A stretch of DNA of 64,000 nt, taken from NCBI GenBank assembly GCA_012064415.1, contig SSNU01000055.1, forward strand, positions 62,001-126,000. Direction: 5' to 3'. Source of the stretch: Gyrodactylus bullatarudis (Eukaryota; Platyhelminthes; Monogenea; Gyrodactylidea; Gyrodactylidae). This document shows positions 12,045 to 23,093 of the stretch, in pieces. Under the pieces are notes generated by a model. That model worked only from the letters and a program-made list of their open reading frames with translations, was not told the DNA's origin and searched no databases. A program made the position numbers and the translations under genes. Positions within the stretch are counted from its first letter, which is position 1. Every line of letters starts with the position of its first letter.

Positions 12045-15039
12045 ATGAATATCTATGGGACTATTTACAATCCACCCACACATCTATTTAGCACTTCTGT
12101 TCAAGAAGTTAATCAGCCTCTAACTAACAATGTTCCCACTACGAATGACAATAAGGGAAATAGTCAAACCATATCTGTTGCCAATTGTGAGGCTTCAAGT
12201 TTAGCTGGAAACAATGGAAATTCATCAGGAAGTGGATGCGGAGGAGCAGCCTCAACATGCAGTACCTCAGGTCCAGCAAGTGGAAGCTTAATTGGAAGTT
12301 TGAATCAGGCAAGTGGATCAAGCATTAACCAGCCGAATCAAATAGTGTTTGAGCCGCCAGCTAGGCCAAATATGGGTGAAGATGGACGTACAATTAGTCT
12401 GAGAGCTAATCATTTTATAATTAATATGCCAAAAGGATTTTTGCATCATTACGATGTAGTCATAACTCCCGAAAAGTGTCCAAGAAGAGTAAACAGGGAA
12501 ATAATTGAAACTATGGTAAATTCTATGCCATATCAAAAGTATTTCTTCAACAAGAAGCCAGTGTTCGATGGTCGTAGAAACATGTACACTCGGGAACCTT
12601 TGCCAATTCATAGAGAAAGACTAGAGCTTGATGTTATTCTACCTGGAGAGGGGAAAGATCGTCTATTCAAAGTGGCTATCAAGCATGTCTCAGAGGTTTC
12701 GTTATTTGCTTTGGAAGAGGCACTTCATGGACATATACAACACATTCCACAGGAATCTGTGGTGGCTCTAGATGTTATCATGAGGCATTTACCTAGTATG
12801 AGGTGAGTCCACATCTTGATCAGTAATTTTGGTTGTATATAAACTTGAATGTTATTTAGTTATACTCCAGTGGGAAGGTCATTCTTCCAACACCCTGATG
12901 GTTACAATAATCCGCTGGGAGGCGGCCGTGAAGTTTGGTTTGGTTTCCACCAAAGCGTGCGACCCTCAAAGTGGAAGATGATGCTGAACATCGATGTTTC
13001 AGCTACTGCATTTTACAAAGCGCAATCAGTGATTGATTTCATGAGTGAAGTCTTGGATCTGCCAGATAGGGGAGACCATAGACCTCTGACGGACAGTCAC
13101 AGAGTCAAGTTCACCAAAGAAATAAAAGGTGAGTGTTCGGTTAAACGTTGGATTTTATTCAGGCATGGAAGTAATAAACATTGATATTCGCAGGTCTAAA
13201 GGTCGAGATCACACATTGTGGGACAATGCGAAGAAAGTATCGAGTTTGCAATGTAACAAAGAGATCAGCGAATGCTCAATCGTTCCCATTGCAACTGGAC
13301 TCAGGAACGACAGTTGACTGTACCGTGGCCAAGTATTTCCAAGAGAGGTACAACATAAATCTCCAGTACCCACACCTGCCATGTCTTCAGGTGGGTCAGG
13401 AGCAGAAGCACACTTACCTTCCACTTGAGGTGTGTAATATGGTGTCAGGACAACGTTGTATCAAGAAGCTCACAGATCTGCAAACATCGACTATGATCAA
13501 AGCAACAGCTAGATCAGCTCCTGACCGTGAAAGGGAGATCAACAATCTTGTTAAGAGGGCCAACTTCAATGCTGATCCTCATTTGCAAGTGTTTGGAATT
13601 TCTGTAGAGCAGAAGATGGCTCAGATTTCAGGTCGTGTGATCCAAGCACCCAAGATCCAATACGGGGGCCGAAACAAGGCTCAGGCAACTCCTCAGCAAG
13701 GTGTCTGGGATATGAGAGGAAAACAGTTCTTCTCCGGAATTGAGATAAAGACATGGGCCATTGCTTGTTTCGCAACGCAGAGGATTGTACGAGAGGAGGC
13801 CCTGCGAAATTTCACCCAGCAGCTGCAAAAGATATCAAACGACGCAGGTATGCCGATAGTTGAGCAGCCCTGCTTCTGCAAGTACGTTTCTGGTCAAGAG
13901 CAGGTGGAGCCAATGTTCAGATACTTGCGTCATTCCTTAAAGGGGCTGCAGCTGGTGGTTGTCGTTTTGCCAGGAAAGACACCAGTTTACGGTAAGTGGA
14001 AATGAAAAATCAGTTATATTTTGCAGCCTGACAAATGATTATTTCTTTAGCGGAAGTAAAAAGAGTCGGGGACATAATGTTTGGATTGGCAACACAGTGT
14101 GTCCAGTCCAAGAACGTCAACAAAACTACTCCACAGACATTGTCGAATCTATGTTTGAAGATTAACGTGAAGCTGGGCGGTATTAATTCTATCTTGGTGC
14201 CAAGCGTAAGGCCGACAGTGTTCCGCGAGCCTGTAATCTTCTTGGGAGCCGATGTGACCCATCCTCCAGCTGGCGATAAGGCTAAGCCGAGTATAGCCGC
14301 CGTGGTAGCGAGCATGGATGCTCACCCGAGTAGATACTCTGCGACAGTCCGAGTTCAATCTCACAGGCAAGAGATCATCCAGGACCTGGCTCAGATGGTG
14401 AAAGAGCTGTTGCTGCAATTCTATCGATCGACAAGGTTCAAACCAACAAGGATTATTTATTATCGAGATGGTGTGAGCGAAGGGCAATTCTCAAATGTGC
14501 TCAACTTCGAGCTGAGGGCAATAAGAGAGGCCTGTCTGACATTGGAGTGCAACTACCAACCCGGAATAACCTTCGTGGTGGTCCAGAAGAGACATCATAC
14601 ACGACTATTTTGTGCCAACGAAAGTGATCAAGGGAAGTCGGGTAACATTCCCGCAGGAACAACTGTTGACAAGGTGATAACGCATCCGACCGAGTTTGAC
14701 TTCTACCTGTGTTCTCACGCAGGCATCCAGGGCACATCGAGACCCAGTCATTATCACGTCCTTTGGGATGATAACCTATTCTCAGCTGACGACATTCAAA
14801 ACTTGACTTATCAACTGTGTCACACTTACGTAAGGTGTACTAGGAGTGTTTCGGTGCCAGCTCCGGCCTACTATGCCCATCTGGTTGCATTTAGAGCCCG
14901 GTATCATCTCGTCGAAAAGGAAATTGACAGTGGCGAGGGAAGTCAAAAGTCTGGCACATCAGACGAGCGTACACCTACGGCAATGCTCAAGGCTGTAACT
15001 GTTCACAAGAATACTCTACGCGTCATGTATTTCGCTTAA
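12045..15039 (+). CDS. AGO1-type Argonaute, copy B
   Basis: Exons 12045-12802, 12860-13128, 13194-13991 and 14051-15039 encode 937 aa. Introns are 57, 65 and 59 nt with GT-AG ends, and all phases agree. Domains: Ser/Gly/Asn-rich N-terminal tail (about 1-97), N domain, L1, PAZ (about 300-420), MID, PIWI. The slicer tetrad is intact: D676 in GADVTHPP, E716 in HRQEII, D748 in YRDGVSEG and H885 in YYAHL. Spacings of 40, 72 and 209 residues match those I know for human AGO2 (597/637/669/807). The start is the first ATG after an in-frame stop, and [13 protein letters not shown] resembles copy A. The sequence is close to arthropod AGO1, the miRNA effector. The N-terminal tail is longer and more Ser/Gly-rich than in copy A, so the two proteins differ only there. 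A poly(A) signal lies at 15320. Confidence 0.95.
12335..15039 (+). repeat. Right arm of Argonaute inverted repeat
   Basis: Mirror of 8943-11647. The 687-bp spacer between the arms (11648-12334) is not a palindrome. It holds the two diverged N-terminal coding stretches, which still share MYGT/IYGT and YNPPTHLFS, so they descend from one ancestor. Confidence 0.93.
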
Positions 15040-15319
15040 CCACAACTTTTGTAACACTCAAATATTAATTTTTTTCTCATCCCTTGCTCGAGTGTGTGTT
15101 CAATGGTAACCCCAGACGTGTTTTTCATTCATGCTTTCTGGTTGTCGCCGCATACATTTTGAGCAAAGTCTTGAATACGGGATGTTTAAAAAAATTTTAA
15201 TCTGCTCTTCTCAAATGTGGTCCACTCATATTTTCAACAATTCTTATGATGTTCGACAATTCCTTGTAAATAATATTTATGCGATAAAAAATTTCTTTAA
15301 GCTTTCCAATATTTAATTT

Positions 15320-15325
15320 AATAAA
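15320..15325 (+). terminator. Poly(A) signal of Argonaute B
   Basis: AATAAA 281 nt after the stop of copy B. It lies 9 nt before the stop codon (minus strand) of the convergent membrane-protein gene, so the 3' ends of the two transcripts probably overlap. Confidence 0.5.
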
Positions 15326-15333
15326 TTATGTAC

Positions 15334-16092
15334 TTAACATGCATTTATTTTCAAATATTTCACAAACACCATTCCTGGTATTATTCGTATTAATTCATTT
15401 AGCAAAATTATTGTTTTGTAATTTTTTATAAAGCTATAGATCAACATTAGTATTAACACGATTAACTGGCAAAGTATTGTCATCCTAAACCAATTTCTTT
15501 TCTTATAATATATTTGATCAGTAAGCTCGCTCGAATCTTCTGGTGTCTTATTCAGAATATTCAGTATAACTACCTTTTCCGTAATAATAGTCAATAAGAT
15601 CACTGCCTCGAACAATCCTGAGTTTATTTTATCTGTTTTGAAGTTTAAATACTTGAGGTGCTTTATGTTTGCCATTAGGATCAAAACTCTTTTAATCCAA
15701 AGAATTATTTGCAGAATTTTTCTCTCTCTTGAATCGACATATAAATGAGTCAGTAACTCAAATAAGATATTTATTCCTGAAAAAATTGCATTCTCTAAAT
15801 TTCCGACGAAAGAAATACTCGATCCAGAAAATTGTGCGAGGATCATTGATAAGCAATTAGCACTCGCTTCTAATACGAGGAAAAGCCAAATTATAAAACT
15901 ATTTCTCGATAAATTCCATTTTTCATAGCTCAAGATAAGGTTAAGTTTGATAAAATTCAGAATACAGAAAGTTACTACGAAAATTCTGATTAAAATAACT
16001 GTTTCATGAATATCAGGGTTATGATTGTAGTTTTGAAGAAATGCCACAAGGTTCTGGTAAATGTAGCCCAGAAAATTCTCGATTATAATCAT
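15334..16092 (-). CDS. Orphan multi-pass membrane protein
   Basis: A single uninterrupted 252-codon frame from ATG to TAA. I do not recognise the family. The protein has about six or seven hydrophobic stretches: ETVILIRIFVVTFCILNFIK, SFIIWLFLVLEASANC, FSGINILFELLTHLYV, KILQIILWIKRVLILMANI, EAVILLTIITEKVVILNIL, TILCQLIVLILMLIYSFI and IILLNELIRIIPGMVF. Short, often charged Lys/Arg/Glu loops separate them, as expected for a helical membrane protein. No signal peptide is evident. Its start is 148 bp from the divergent PP6 start, so the two may share a promoter. Its 3' end converges on Argonaute B. ATTAAA (minus strand, about 15312-15317) could serve as poly(A) signal. The absence of introns is notable in this intron-rich island. 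A rapidly evolving chemoreceptor-like protein is one possibility, but nothing in the sequence proves it. Confidence 0.6.
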   Translation of the reverse strand: MIIIENFLGYIYQNLVAFLQNYNHNPDIHETVILIRIFVVTFCILNFIKLNLILSYEKWNLSRNSFIIWLFLVLEASANCLSMILAQFSGSSISFVGNLENAIFSGINILFELLTHLYVDSRERKILQIILWIKRVLILMANIKHLKYLNFKTDKINSGLFEAVILLTIITEKVVILNILNKTPEDSSELTDQIYYKKRNWFRMTILCQLIVLILMLIYSFIKNYKTIILLNELIRIIPGMVFVKYLKINAC

Positions 16093-16240
16093 AAGGGATT
16101 TTTATGCATATGAAATCTATTAACTATTAACTTGTTGTTACTACAACTCATAAAGGTACTGTGACTTCATTTGAAATACTGTTTCATTTGTTGATTTTAG
16201 TTTTAACTTGTTTACAATTCAAAAAAACTAAAAATTCGTT
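16093..16240. promoter_or_regulatory. Divergent promoter region
   Basis: 148 bp between the starts of the orphan membrane protein (minus) and PP6 (plus). Both genes need 5' UTR and promoter within or near this space, so a shared bidirectional promoter is likely. I see no distinct core motif. Confidence 0.4.
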
Positions 16241-17396
16241 ATGACTAATTTTCTCGATGAATGGATCGAGCAAATTAGAAAATGCAATTATCTTCCAGAA
16301 AACGACCTTAGACGCCTTTGTCGAATTGTTTGTGCTCTTCTAGTTGAAGAATGTAACGTTCAGCCGGTTTCCTCTCCTGTCACAGTGTGTGGTGATATTC
16401 ACGGCCAATTTTATGATTTACTCGAATTGTTTAGGACTGGAGGGGAAATTCCAGATGTATCTTATATTTTTATGGGAGATTTTGTTGATAGAGGATACTT
16501 TAGTCTTGAAACATTCAGTTTTTTAATGGCACTGAAAGCACGTTATCCTTCCAAAATAGTTCTATTACGTGGAAATCATGAGAGTCGTCAAATCACATCT
16601 GTAAGTTCGATTCTGCTAATAGATTATTTAGATTTATGGATTTTATGATGAATGCATTTCTAAATATGGTAATGCAAACCCTTGGCATCAATGTTGTCAA
16701 GTTTTTGATCTTCTAACTGTATCAGCGCTGATTGATGAAAAAATTCTCTGTGTTCATGGTGGTCTATCACCTGAAATTAAAACACTAGATCAAATTCGAA
16801 CTATTGAAAGAAACATGGAGGTTCCTCATAAGGGTCCTCTCTGTGATATTCTTTGGTCTGATCCTGAAGAAGTTATGAACTGGACAATTAGTCCCAGGGG
16901 AGCTGGTTATTTATTTGGAAAACAAGTAAGAAATATAGATTTTACGCAATTTTTCTGGCCTGAAAACTATACTACCAATATTTTTAAACTAAATTTGCGA
17001 AATATAGATTAGCTTAAATATCAAATTCATAAAAATTCGAAGCTGTCACAAATAATTCTATATATTATAATCTGTAAAATATTCATTTAAGTAATAATTT
17101 ATTTTAGAGAATTAATTTTGTTTTTTACTTTTAAGATAACTGCTCAATTTCTCAAATTAAATGGCCTAAAGATGATCTGTCGGGCTCATCAGCTTGTTAA
17201 TGAGGGATACAAATCAATGTTTGATGAGATGCTCTACACTATTTGGTCAGCTCCCAATTATTGCTATAGATGTGGTAATATCGCAGCTGTTCTCAAATTT
17301 CAATCTGCTGATGTTTTCCAACCCCAACTCTTCACTGCAGTCCCAGATTCAGATCGGGAAATTCCTGCTCCCAATATAACTCCATACTTTTTATAA
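16241..17396 (+). CDS. PPP6C: Protein phosphatase 6 catalytic subunit
   Basis: Exons 16241-16600, 16632-16925 and 17136-17396 encode 304 aa; human PP6c has 305. It is a PP2A-like Ser/Thr phosphatase that works with SAPS and ankyrin subunits in the cell cycle and signalling. The metal-site motifs are intact: GDIHG (51-55), GDFVDRG (79-85) and RGNHES (from 110). [19 protein letters not shown] and [11 protein letters not shown] follow, and the C-terminus is [15 protein letters not shown] and [13 protein letters not shown] near the N-terminus, together with the TPYFL end, point to PP6 (fly PpV) rather than PP4 or PP2A. Intron 1 is only 31 nt (16601-16631) and intron 2 is 210 nt. Both are phase 0 and necessary: reading through intron 1 gives [15 protein letters not shown] and a stop instead of the conserved IYGFYDEC. 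The stop is 49 bp from that of convergent MRPS16. Confidence 0.95.
16601..16631 (+). other. 31-nt micro-intron in PP6
   Basis: The segment begins GTAAGT, holds a branch-like TGCTAAT, and ends ATTTAG. Exon sequences on both sides ([11 protein letters not shown] and IYGFYDEC) join exactly as in every PP6/PP2A protein, so the intron call is firm even though the length is extreme for an animal. Confidence 0.88.
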
Positions 17397-17445
17397 TGAG
17401 AATATAGAAAAAACAAAAAAAAATATTTAAATTTTATTTGATCTT

Positions 17446-18030
17446 CTAAATTCCTCGTTTCACAAAGCCTTCTGGGAGCCTTTTCGCTCCATACCAAATA
17501 AGATTTTTATTTTCTATTTCTTTTCCCTCATTTTCATATATTCTCTGTCTAATTCGATAAGCTTTGAGATAACTGATTGGATGAACTGGAAAGAAGCCTG
17601 ATAAGCCAATTAACTCTTTGATTTTACGAGTCGGAAGTGCTCCTCTCCCTAGCCAGTAGGATAATCTTGAAAAGTTTATAGCAACGAGTTGTTCACAGTT
17701 ATTATTGGGCATCGGATCCCAAGACCCTATTTGTTCGAATCCTGGTTTCTTTGCTGCATCCAGATTATACTTTACCTAATTAAGATAGAAGATGAAATTA
17801 TTTACATCAATAGTGAAAAATGGTCTGTTTTTGCATCCAGTTCGAACAAGAGCTATTTTCGTATTTCTCAAATTACGGATAGGATACATGCGTTTGATTT
17901 GATATTCATCTGATCTGGGCTTATGGACCCATTCTTTAAGCTTATCCGTAGGTCCAGGTTCAATTCCTGATGACTTGGAGCTTACAGAGTTAATGATACG
18001 ATGGACAACGAACTGAAGGTTTCTAAACAT
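17446..18030 (-). CDS. MRPS16: Mitochondrial ribosomal protein bS16m
   Basis: Minus-strand exons 18030-17806 and 17775-17446 give 184 aa. It is a small-subunit protein of the mitochondrial ribosome. The family core is clear: IALVRTGCKNRPFFTID, then FEQIGSWDPMP, then CEQLVAINFSRLSYWLGRGA and LIGLSGFFPVHP. This parallels mammalian MRPS16 (GCTNRPFYRIV, FVEQLGSYDP, GLAGFFPLHP). The first 45 or so residues are basic, Ser-rich and poor in acidic residues, consistent with a mitochondrial presequence. The two exons are separated by a 30-nt GT-AG intron. Reading through it meets TAG after VNNFIFYLN. AATAAA on the minus strand at 17433-17438 is the likely poly(A) signal, overlapping the 3' UTR of convergent PP6. 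The start lies 83 bp from the stop of the upstream same-strand EGF/TSP1 gene, a very tight arrangement. Confidence 0.92.
17776..17805 (-). other. 30-nt micro-intron in MRPS16
   Basis: On the minus strand it begins GTAAATAA and ends CTTAATTAG, phase 0, between RPFFTID and VKYNLDAAKKPGFEQIG. It is required to keep the bS16 core in one frame. Confidence 0.85.
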
Positions 18031-18113
18031 TTTAAAAATTCAATGTATTTAAACAAAATCCTGAAAATTTTTTCAATATACAATACTATAGAAATAGTGT
18101 TTTAGTCGGATCA

Positions 18114-19444
18114 TCACATTTCCGACTCGGATGTCTTCGCCTTCTTTGGATTGTAATAGCGTATAACTGAATTAATTCTTGTATACATTTTTCTCGGTTC
18201 ATAGATTAAGGGACTGACTATAACTACTATCATGATAATGATTGATACTATTGAGGTTGCTGAGACTCTTGAACTAAGCTCTACCACTTCACATTTTAAA
18301 TAGTCAATATCATCCCCTAAGCAACCCCTCTCATTAGTTAGGTTCGTTTCACATTTTCTGACTCTGGTTGAATATCTCAAGTTCCCATATTCCGGAAAAC
18401 AATCTGACCATTGAGACCATATGGCCCAAATTCCGACCCATTTTTCACATTCATTACCACCAAACCCCTCAAAGCAATGACATGTCTCCAAGCCCTAAGC
18501 AAAATTGAGATAAGAATTTTTTAAGAATACCTTTTTGTCTAACTGACAAGTTCCATGAATACACCAAACAAGTTTGCAGGAATTTCTTATTCTCTCCAAG
18601 CAATTGTCATACAAGAGACTGTCATCTTTGATCCATTTCAACTTGTTACAATTACACTGATAATTTGATCCCAAATTTGATATTTCACACAAATTCCCAT
18701 CATTATCAACGTTACATTCCTTATAGCCAGGACCACCTTTTTCGCAAAAGTTGGCATAAATTTCACATTTCTTACCTCTCCAGTGATCCTTACAGGTGCA
18801 AATGATATCCTTGAATTAAAGAGGAAAAATTATTGATTATTTAGAAGAATTTATTTCAGTTTCATAGCATGGGAATCTCGAGAAATTGGCCATTTTCTAA
18901 GCTTTTACTAGAAAAATAATTCATCTTAAAACAAGGAGGGATTATGCCAGGTAGAATCTACCAGGAAACCTATTCCTAAATTCATTTTAGTATTGCTCAA
19001 TTGACAAAAAGTTTCAGTGCATTTCCAGATATCAAAGAAGAGGAAGAAAAAAATTTTAGTTGAAGGGGAAACCCCATGGGACTTTTGCCATATCTGTATG
19101 TTTATTTTAGATTGGAGAATTTTTAATCGATAGTTTCTTGGGAGATTACTCTCTTGAAGGAATTTCCCATTTTCCACATGGACTTACATTGTTAGCATTT
19201 GTGGAGCAGTAGAGAGTACCATCAGAATTGCACTCTGATACACTCGGCCTACACACATCGATTGGGCGACATTTCTTTACGATGCTATCATAATAAAAGT
19301 TTTTGTCGCATTCACACATGTAGCTCCATTCATGCATTCCATGATCCTGAATTTGACACGTGTCACGAGTGTTTGATTCAAATCTTGTACAGGCACCAGG
19401 ATTCCTACATGGATCTGGACAGTGCTTATCAAGAATGATATGCT
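18114..19444 (-). CDS. EGF/TSP1 single-pass membrane protein, 3' exons
   Basis: Minus-strand exons are about 19444-19188, 18809-18531 and 18494-18114; introns are 378 and 36 nt, phase 0. Visible in order: an EGF-like stretch opening HCPDPCRNPGAC; a second at ECNSDGTLYCSTNANN joined to DIICTCKDHWRGKKC; a third Cys-rich unit (EIYANFCEKGGPGYKEC to YQCNCNKLKW); a fourth ending CIHGTC to CHCFEGFGGNECEK; a thrombospondin type 1-like WSQWSDC...RVRKC segment; one membrane helix (SIVSIIIMIVVIVSPLIY); and a 30-residue basic tail ending SESEM. It is a cell-surface protein of unknown ligand; I do not recognise an orthologue. No signal peptide lies near 19444. The exon at 26431-26767 could supply one: its phase 1 donor fits an acceptor at 19445, giving 417 aa in all. 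Confidence 0.75.
18495..18530 (-). other. 36-nt micro-intron in EGF/TSP1 gene
   Basis: On the minus strand it runs from GTATTCTTAA to TTTTGCTTAG with a pyrimidine-rich end. Its removal joins CIHGTCQLDKK to GLETCHCFEGFGG, restoring an EGF C-x-G-x-C...C-x-C-x-x-G-F pattern. Read through, it ends in TAG. Confidence 0.8.
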
Positions 19445-22400
19445 CTATTCTTGATTGTCGCAATCGAAGACAATTCACGTAGCAATAGATCATTAGGAAA
19501 TTCTCGAATTCTATTGTAGTAAAACAAGAGGAGGGTAATAGAAATCCTTTTTAACTTTATCTAACTTTGATTCAGATCTAAAATGAACTCTATTCCAAAA
19601 GCTAAACCAATCAGAGTTCACACTTGAAAAACATGGAATAAATCATGTGTTGGAAAGTCTATGAAAAATGATAAGAACTTTATTCAATATCTGTTATATC
19701 TTTTTTAGTCTAATTTACATTCAAGTTCCCTTCCTGAGACCTTTTATATTGAATAAAATTAAACCTCTGACTGTGAGATAAAAGCTTGACTGGATTTGCC
19801 CAATATGCAATCAATTTCTTCTAACTGCATGTAGTTCTTGTCCTGTTTTTTGAATGAACTTCAATCAATATCAAAATAGATCCAAGAATGAAAATATAGA
19901 AATTTGGTTCAAACTCTTGAATTTATATCGCCCCTTTCTATATATTGCTCAGTTTATCATCTTAGAATTTGAGTAAATTAGAATCAAAAGAAGATTTTAA
20001 ATACCCAGAATAAAGCACTCCCAAAGACCTATGTACAAGGGAAATATTGTATAATCAGACAATTTGTCTAGAAGATCTGTTGGCATTTGGTTATTCTGTA
20101 CTAATTTTCTTTTTTTTTGTTGGAAAGATTTACAAGAAAGATTTTCCATTCTTCGTTTATTTTTTCTAATGAGCTTTAACTAACTAATTCACTTTTAACT
20201 CCATGATTGACATGTTGCCAATGTAGGAGGTAGTATTCGAAAAATTGCGTAAAAAGAACTTCTTTGAATACGAGAAAAAGATCAGATTCTTTCGAACAGA
20301 AGAAAAAAGCTATTCAAAGCCAATCAAAAAACAGAATATTGACAACTTTAATTTAAATGATAAACTTCAATTGTATAGATTAAAATATATTAATTGACTT
20401 GTGGAACGCAATTCTCTATCTAAGTGACGACCTAAACTGAAGTGCCTCTCTCCTTAGAAAAGAAGTGTATTAGGCTACAAGAACATGAATGACTTGCAAA
20501 TTGAATGCTTTTACACAGAAAAGAAGATTTTCATAAGTCTAATTCAAAAATTTTGTTGTTCTGGTACCCATAAATCGCATTTTCTCAAAATTCTTTGTAA
20601 CGCATTAAAATTTTCGGAAAATAATGAGGGCATGTAGATTTTGAATAACTACCAGAAGTCAAGCAGATTGCTCAAAAAAGTGAATTTTATCAGTCAAATT
20701 GTCGTAGTAAATTTCATTCAAAATGTGTTGGCGCGGATTTAAAATTGTAATTTTCCAATGAGATTTTTCTCCCAAAATTTAATTCTCTATCGAATGAGCA
20801 AATAGCCGAAAAAGTTGTAAAAATATGTATTAATATAGATCATAAAAAACGAACTTTTATGAGATCACATTTTTTTGTAAATTGAAAATTAAGCCATAAT
20901 TTTAAAGATTTACGATTTTCAAACAAGTATGACATGATGGAGAAGCATTTTAACCATATTAGAAAAGTCGGTAAGAAAATGAATTTAAACATTTCACTGA
21001 TGCTAAAAAAGAGGGGGGATATTTTAGACAGATATTGACAATTTGTGACGTGAAAGGCTAAACTTGAATAATTGGACCAAGATTGAAAAATATTCCTTTT
21101 GAAAAGTTCAATTTATCTGCTGAAATTGTATGAGAAAGAGGAAATTATGAATTATTTATCAGAAAAAGAGAAGGGAAGCATTGTATTTAATTCTCATATC
21201 TCCTCTACTCAAATTCTCTCAGCTAGATTTGAATAACAATGGAAAATTGAAGATCAGAGGAGAAGTTGAGATACTTATTCAAAATTACTTTCTTTGAATT
21301 AGTCTGTTTGAATGGCCTAGAAGAAGTACTCAATGAGCTTGATAAAAAACAATCGATAAGGGTAATGAAATTTTCATCCTTAAAAGATAACGCCCATGTC
21401 TCAAGATTAGAGAACTCTTATTCCTCAAGGAGAACAATGCAGATCTTGCCTCATATTGACACATCTTATGAAGAGGAATGAGAAGAGGCTTTGGACAGCT
21501 TTACTGCCAGTATTTCTTTTCTAGGGGCTGATACTGATTTTTCAATTTTCTATATAAAAACCGTTAGTTTTTGGTGTTTTAAGCTTACATTTTCCGCTTA
21601 ATTTGGAAGTTAATTCTTAAATTTATAAATTATTTATTTCAATGACTTTTGTTTTGTTTTCTTCTGAAAGTAACATTGTTTATTAACTTTGAAGAAATGG
21701 AAATTCAGTGTTAAACTCTTGATAGTCAAGGACACAAATAGATTTTGAATTTCATTATACGGTGCCTATTGGTTTTAGAATATCAATACAAAATTACAAT
21801 TCTGTATTAAATTGCTCCAATGGCTAAAAGCAACAAGAACTTGTGTTTAAAAAATTCGAAATCAAAAAAATGCAAAGTTTTCGGTTTTTATTCTAACAAT
21901 AACAAATTAAATAAGTGTGAACTTCTTGTACAAAAATCAAACTAATGGGAATTTAAAGAGAGGAAAATCTCTGATCAATTACAGATAACTGAGATGTTTT
22001 TGGGTGTCTTTTAATTTAATCAATAATTATCATATTCCTCTACAAAATTGATGTGCTAGGGTGTGTCCTCTCTATTAACTGGGAAATAACTGATTTTCAT
22101 ATTGTATTAATGTTGTTTTCAATCAAAAATCTCTAGCATAAATTACTCCGAGAGAGAAGTAATGGGCTTAAGGACATTTTACATCAAGCCCATCAACAAA
22201 TCAAGGTTGATATAGAAATGTACATGACTCTAACACAAGAAATTTCATTTTTACATCTGACACTAGAGAATCCTTTTAGAGGACATCTCTCAAATTTTAT
22301 ATTACTACTTTCAAGTAGTTATAGAAAATTTAGAGGCTTTTGATAAAGAAACTAACTACAGGTATAATTTAATTACATTTCAATCTATAAATTTACAGAA

Positions 22401-22925
22401 ATTAATAATTCTAAAAAGAAAGGCTTTAATAATTTGTTTCAAATTTTTGAAATTTAATAAATCATTTTGGTCTAAAGAGTAATTAATATCTCAAAAAATG
22501 GCAATTATCCAATAAGTGATTTTTAGATCATACGATTTTCAAAAATATGATTTTATCGTTTTAGACCTTATTTCCAAGACTTTATTCGCGATGAATATTT
22601 TTATTACCACTCAAAAATAATCAGAAGTTCAATAAATCAAAACTCTTTTCGGTTCATAAGTAGAGCTATTAATACGATTGCACGTCTTGGCATGACTATT
22701 AGTCATTGACTAAATGAAATACAATTGATTTCCCACGCCACACATAGAATGATGAATTAATGTGGTGCATTCTGAGTGGTTTGAATATTTCTAATTAGAG
22801 CAATTTACCCCTATTCAATGACGTGGTATTTATGTCTCATCCTATTGTATATCATTAAAAATACAAATAGATTATTAACTCTTAATTATACATTATAAGA
22901 TGTTATAACTCTGGACCCTAGGGTC
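19445..22925. other. Presumed intron, no exon seen
   Basis: 3.5 kb of AT-rich DNA with only short open frames (the longest is 71 codons at 21266-21481, without known domains). If the signal-peptide exon at 26431-26767 belongs to the EGF/TSP1 gene, this is intronic. Confidence 0.4.
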
Positions 22926-23051
22926 TGTAGTGATCTTAGTAAAGTTAATGAATAAAAGTAACGAATATAATGTAATTGTATTCGAATAAGCAAAGAGTGG
23001 GGAGAGAATAAAACAAAAGTAAATATAAATAAATAAAATTGTTTAAAAACA
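22926..23051 (+). repeat. Left inverted LTR-like end
   Basis: 126 bp beginning TGTAGTGATCTTAG and ending GTTTAAAAACA. Preceded by GGTC. It is followed by a 40-bp leader and a plus-strand ATG at 23094. Confidence 0.8.
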
Positions 23052-23093
23052 CGCCGAAGCATTTGGCAGTCTTTTTGATTTCAAAGCGATATC

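Noticed and set aside
8943..15039. The Argonaute palindrome as a pure assembly artefact
   Set aside because: The two N-terminal coding stretches and both 3' flanks are different but partly homologous, which a mirrored copy would not give. Not fully excluded without long reads.
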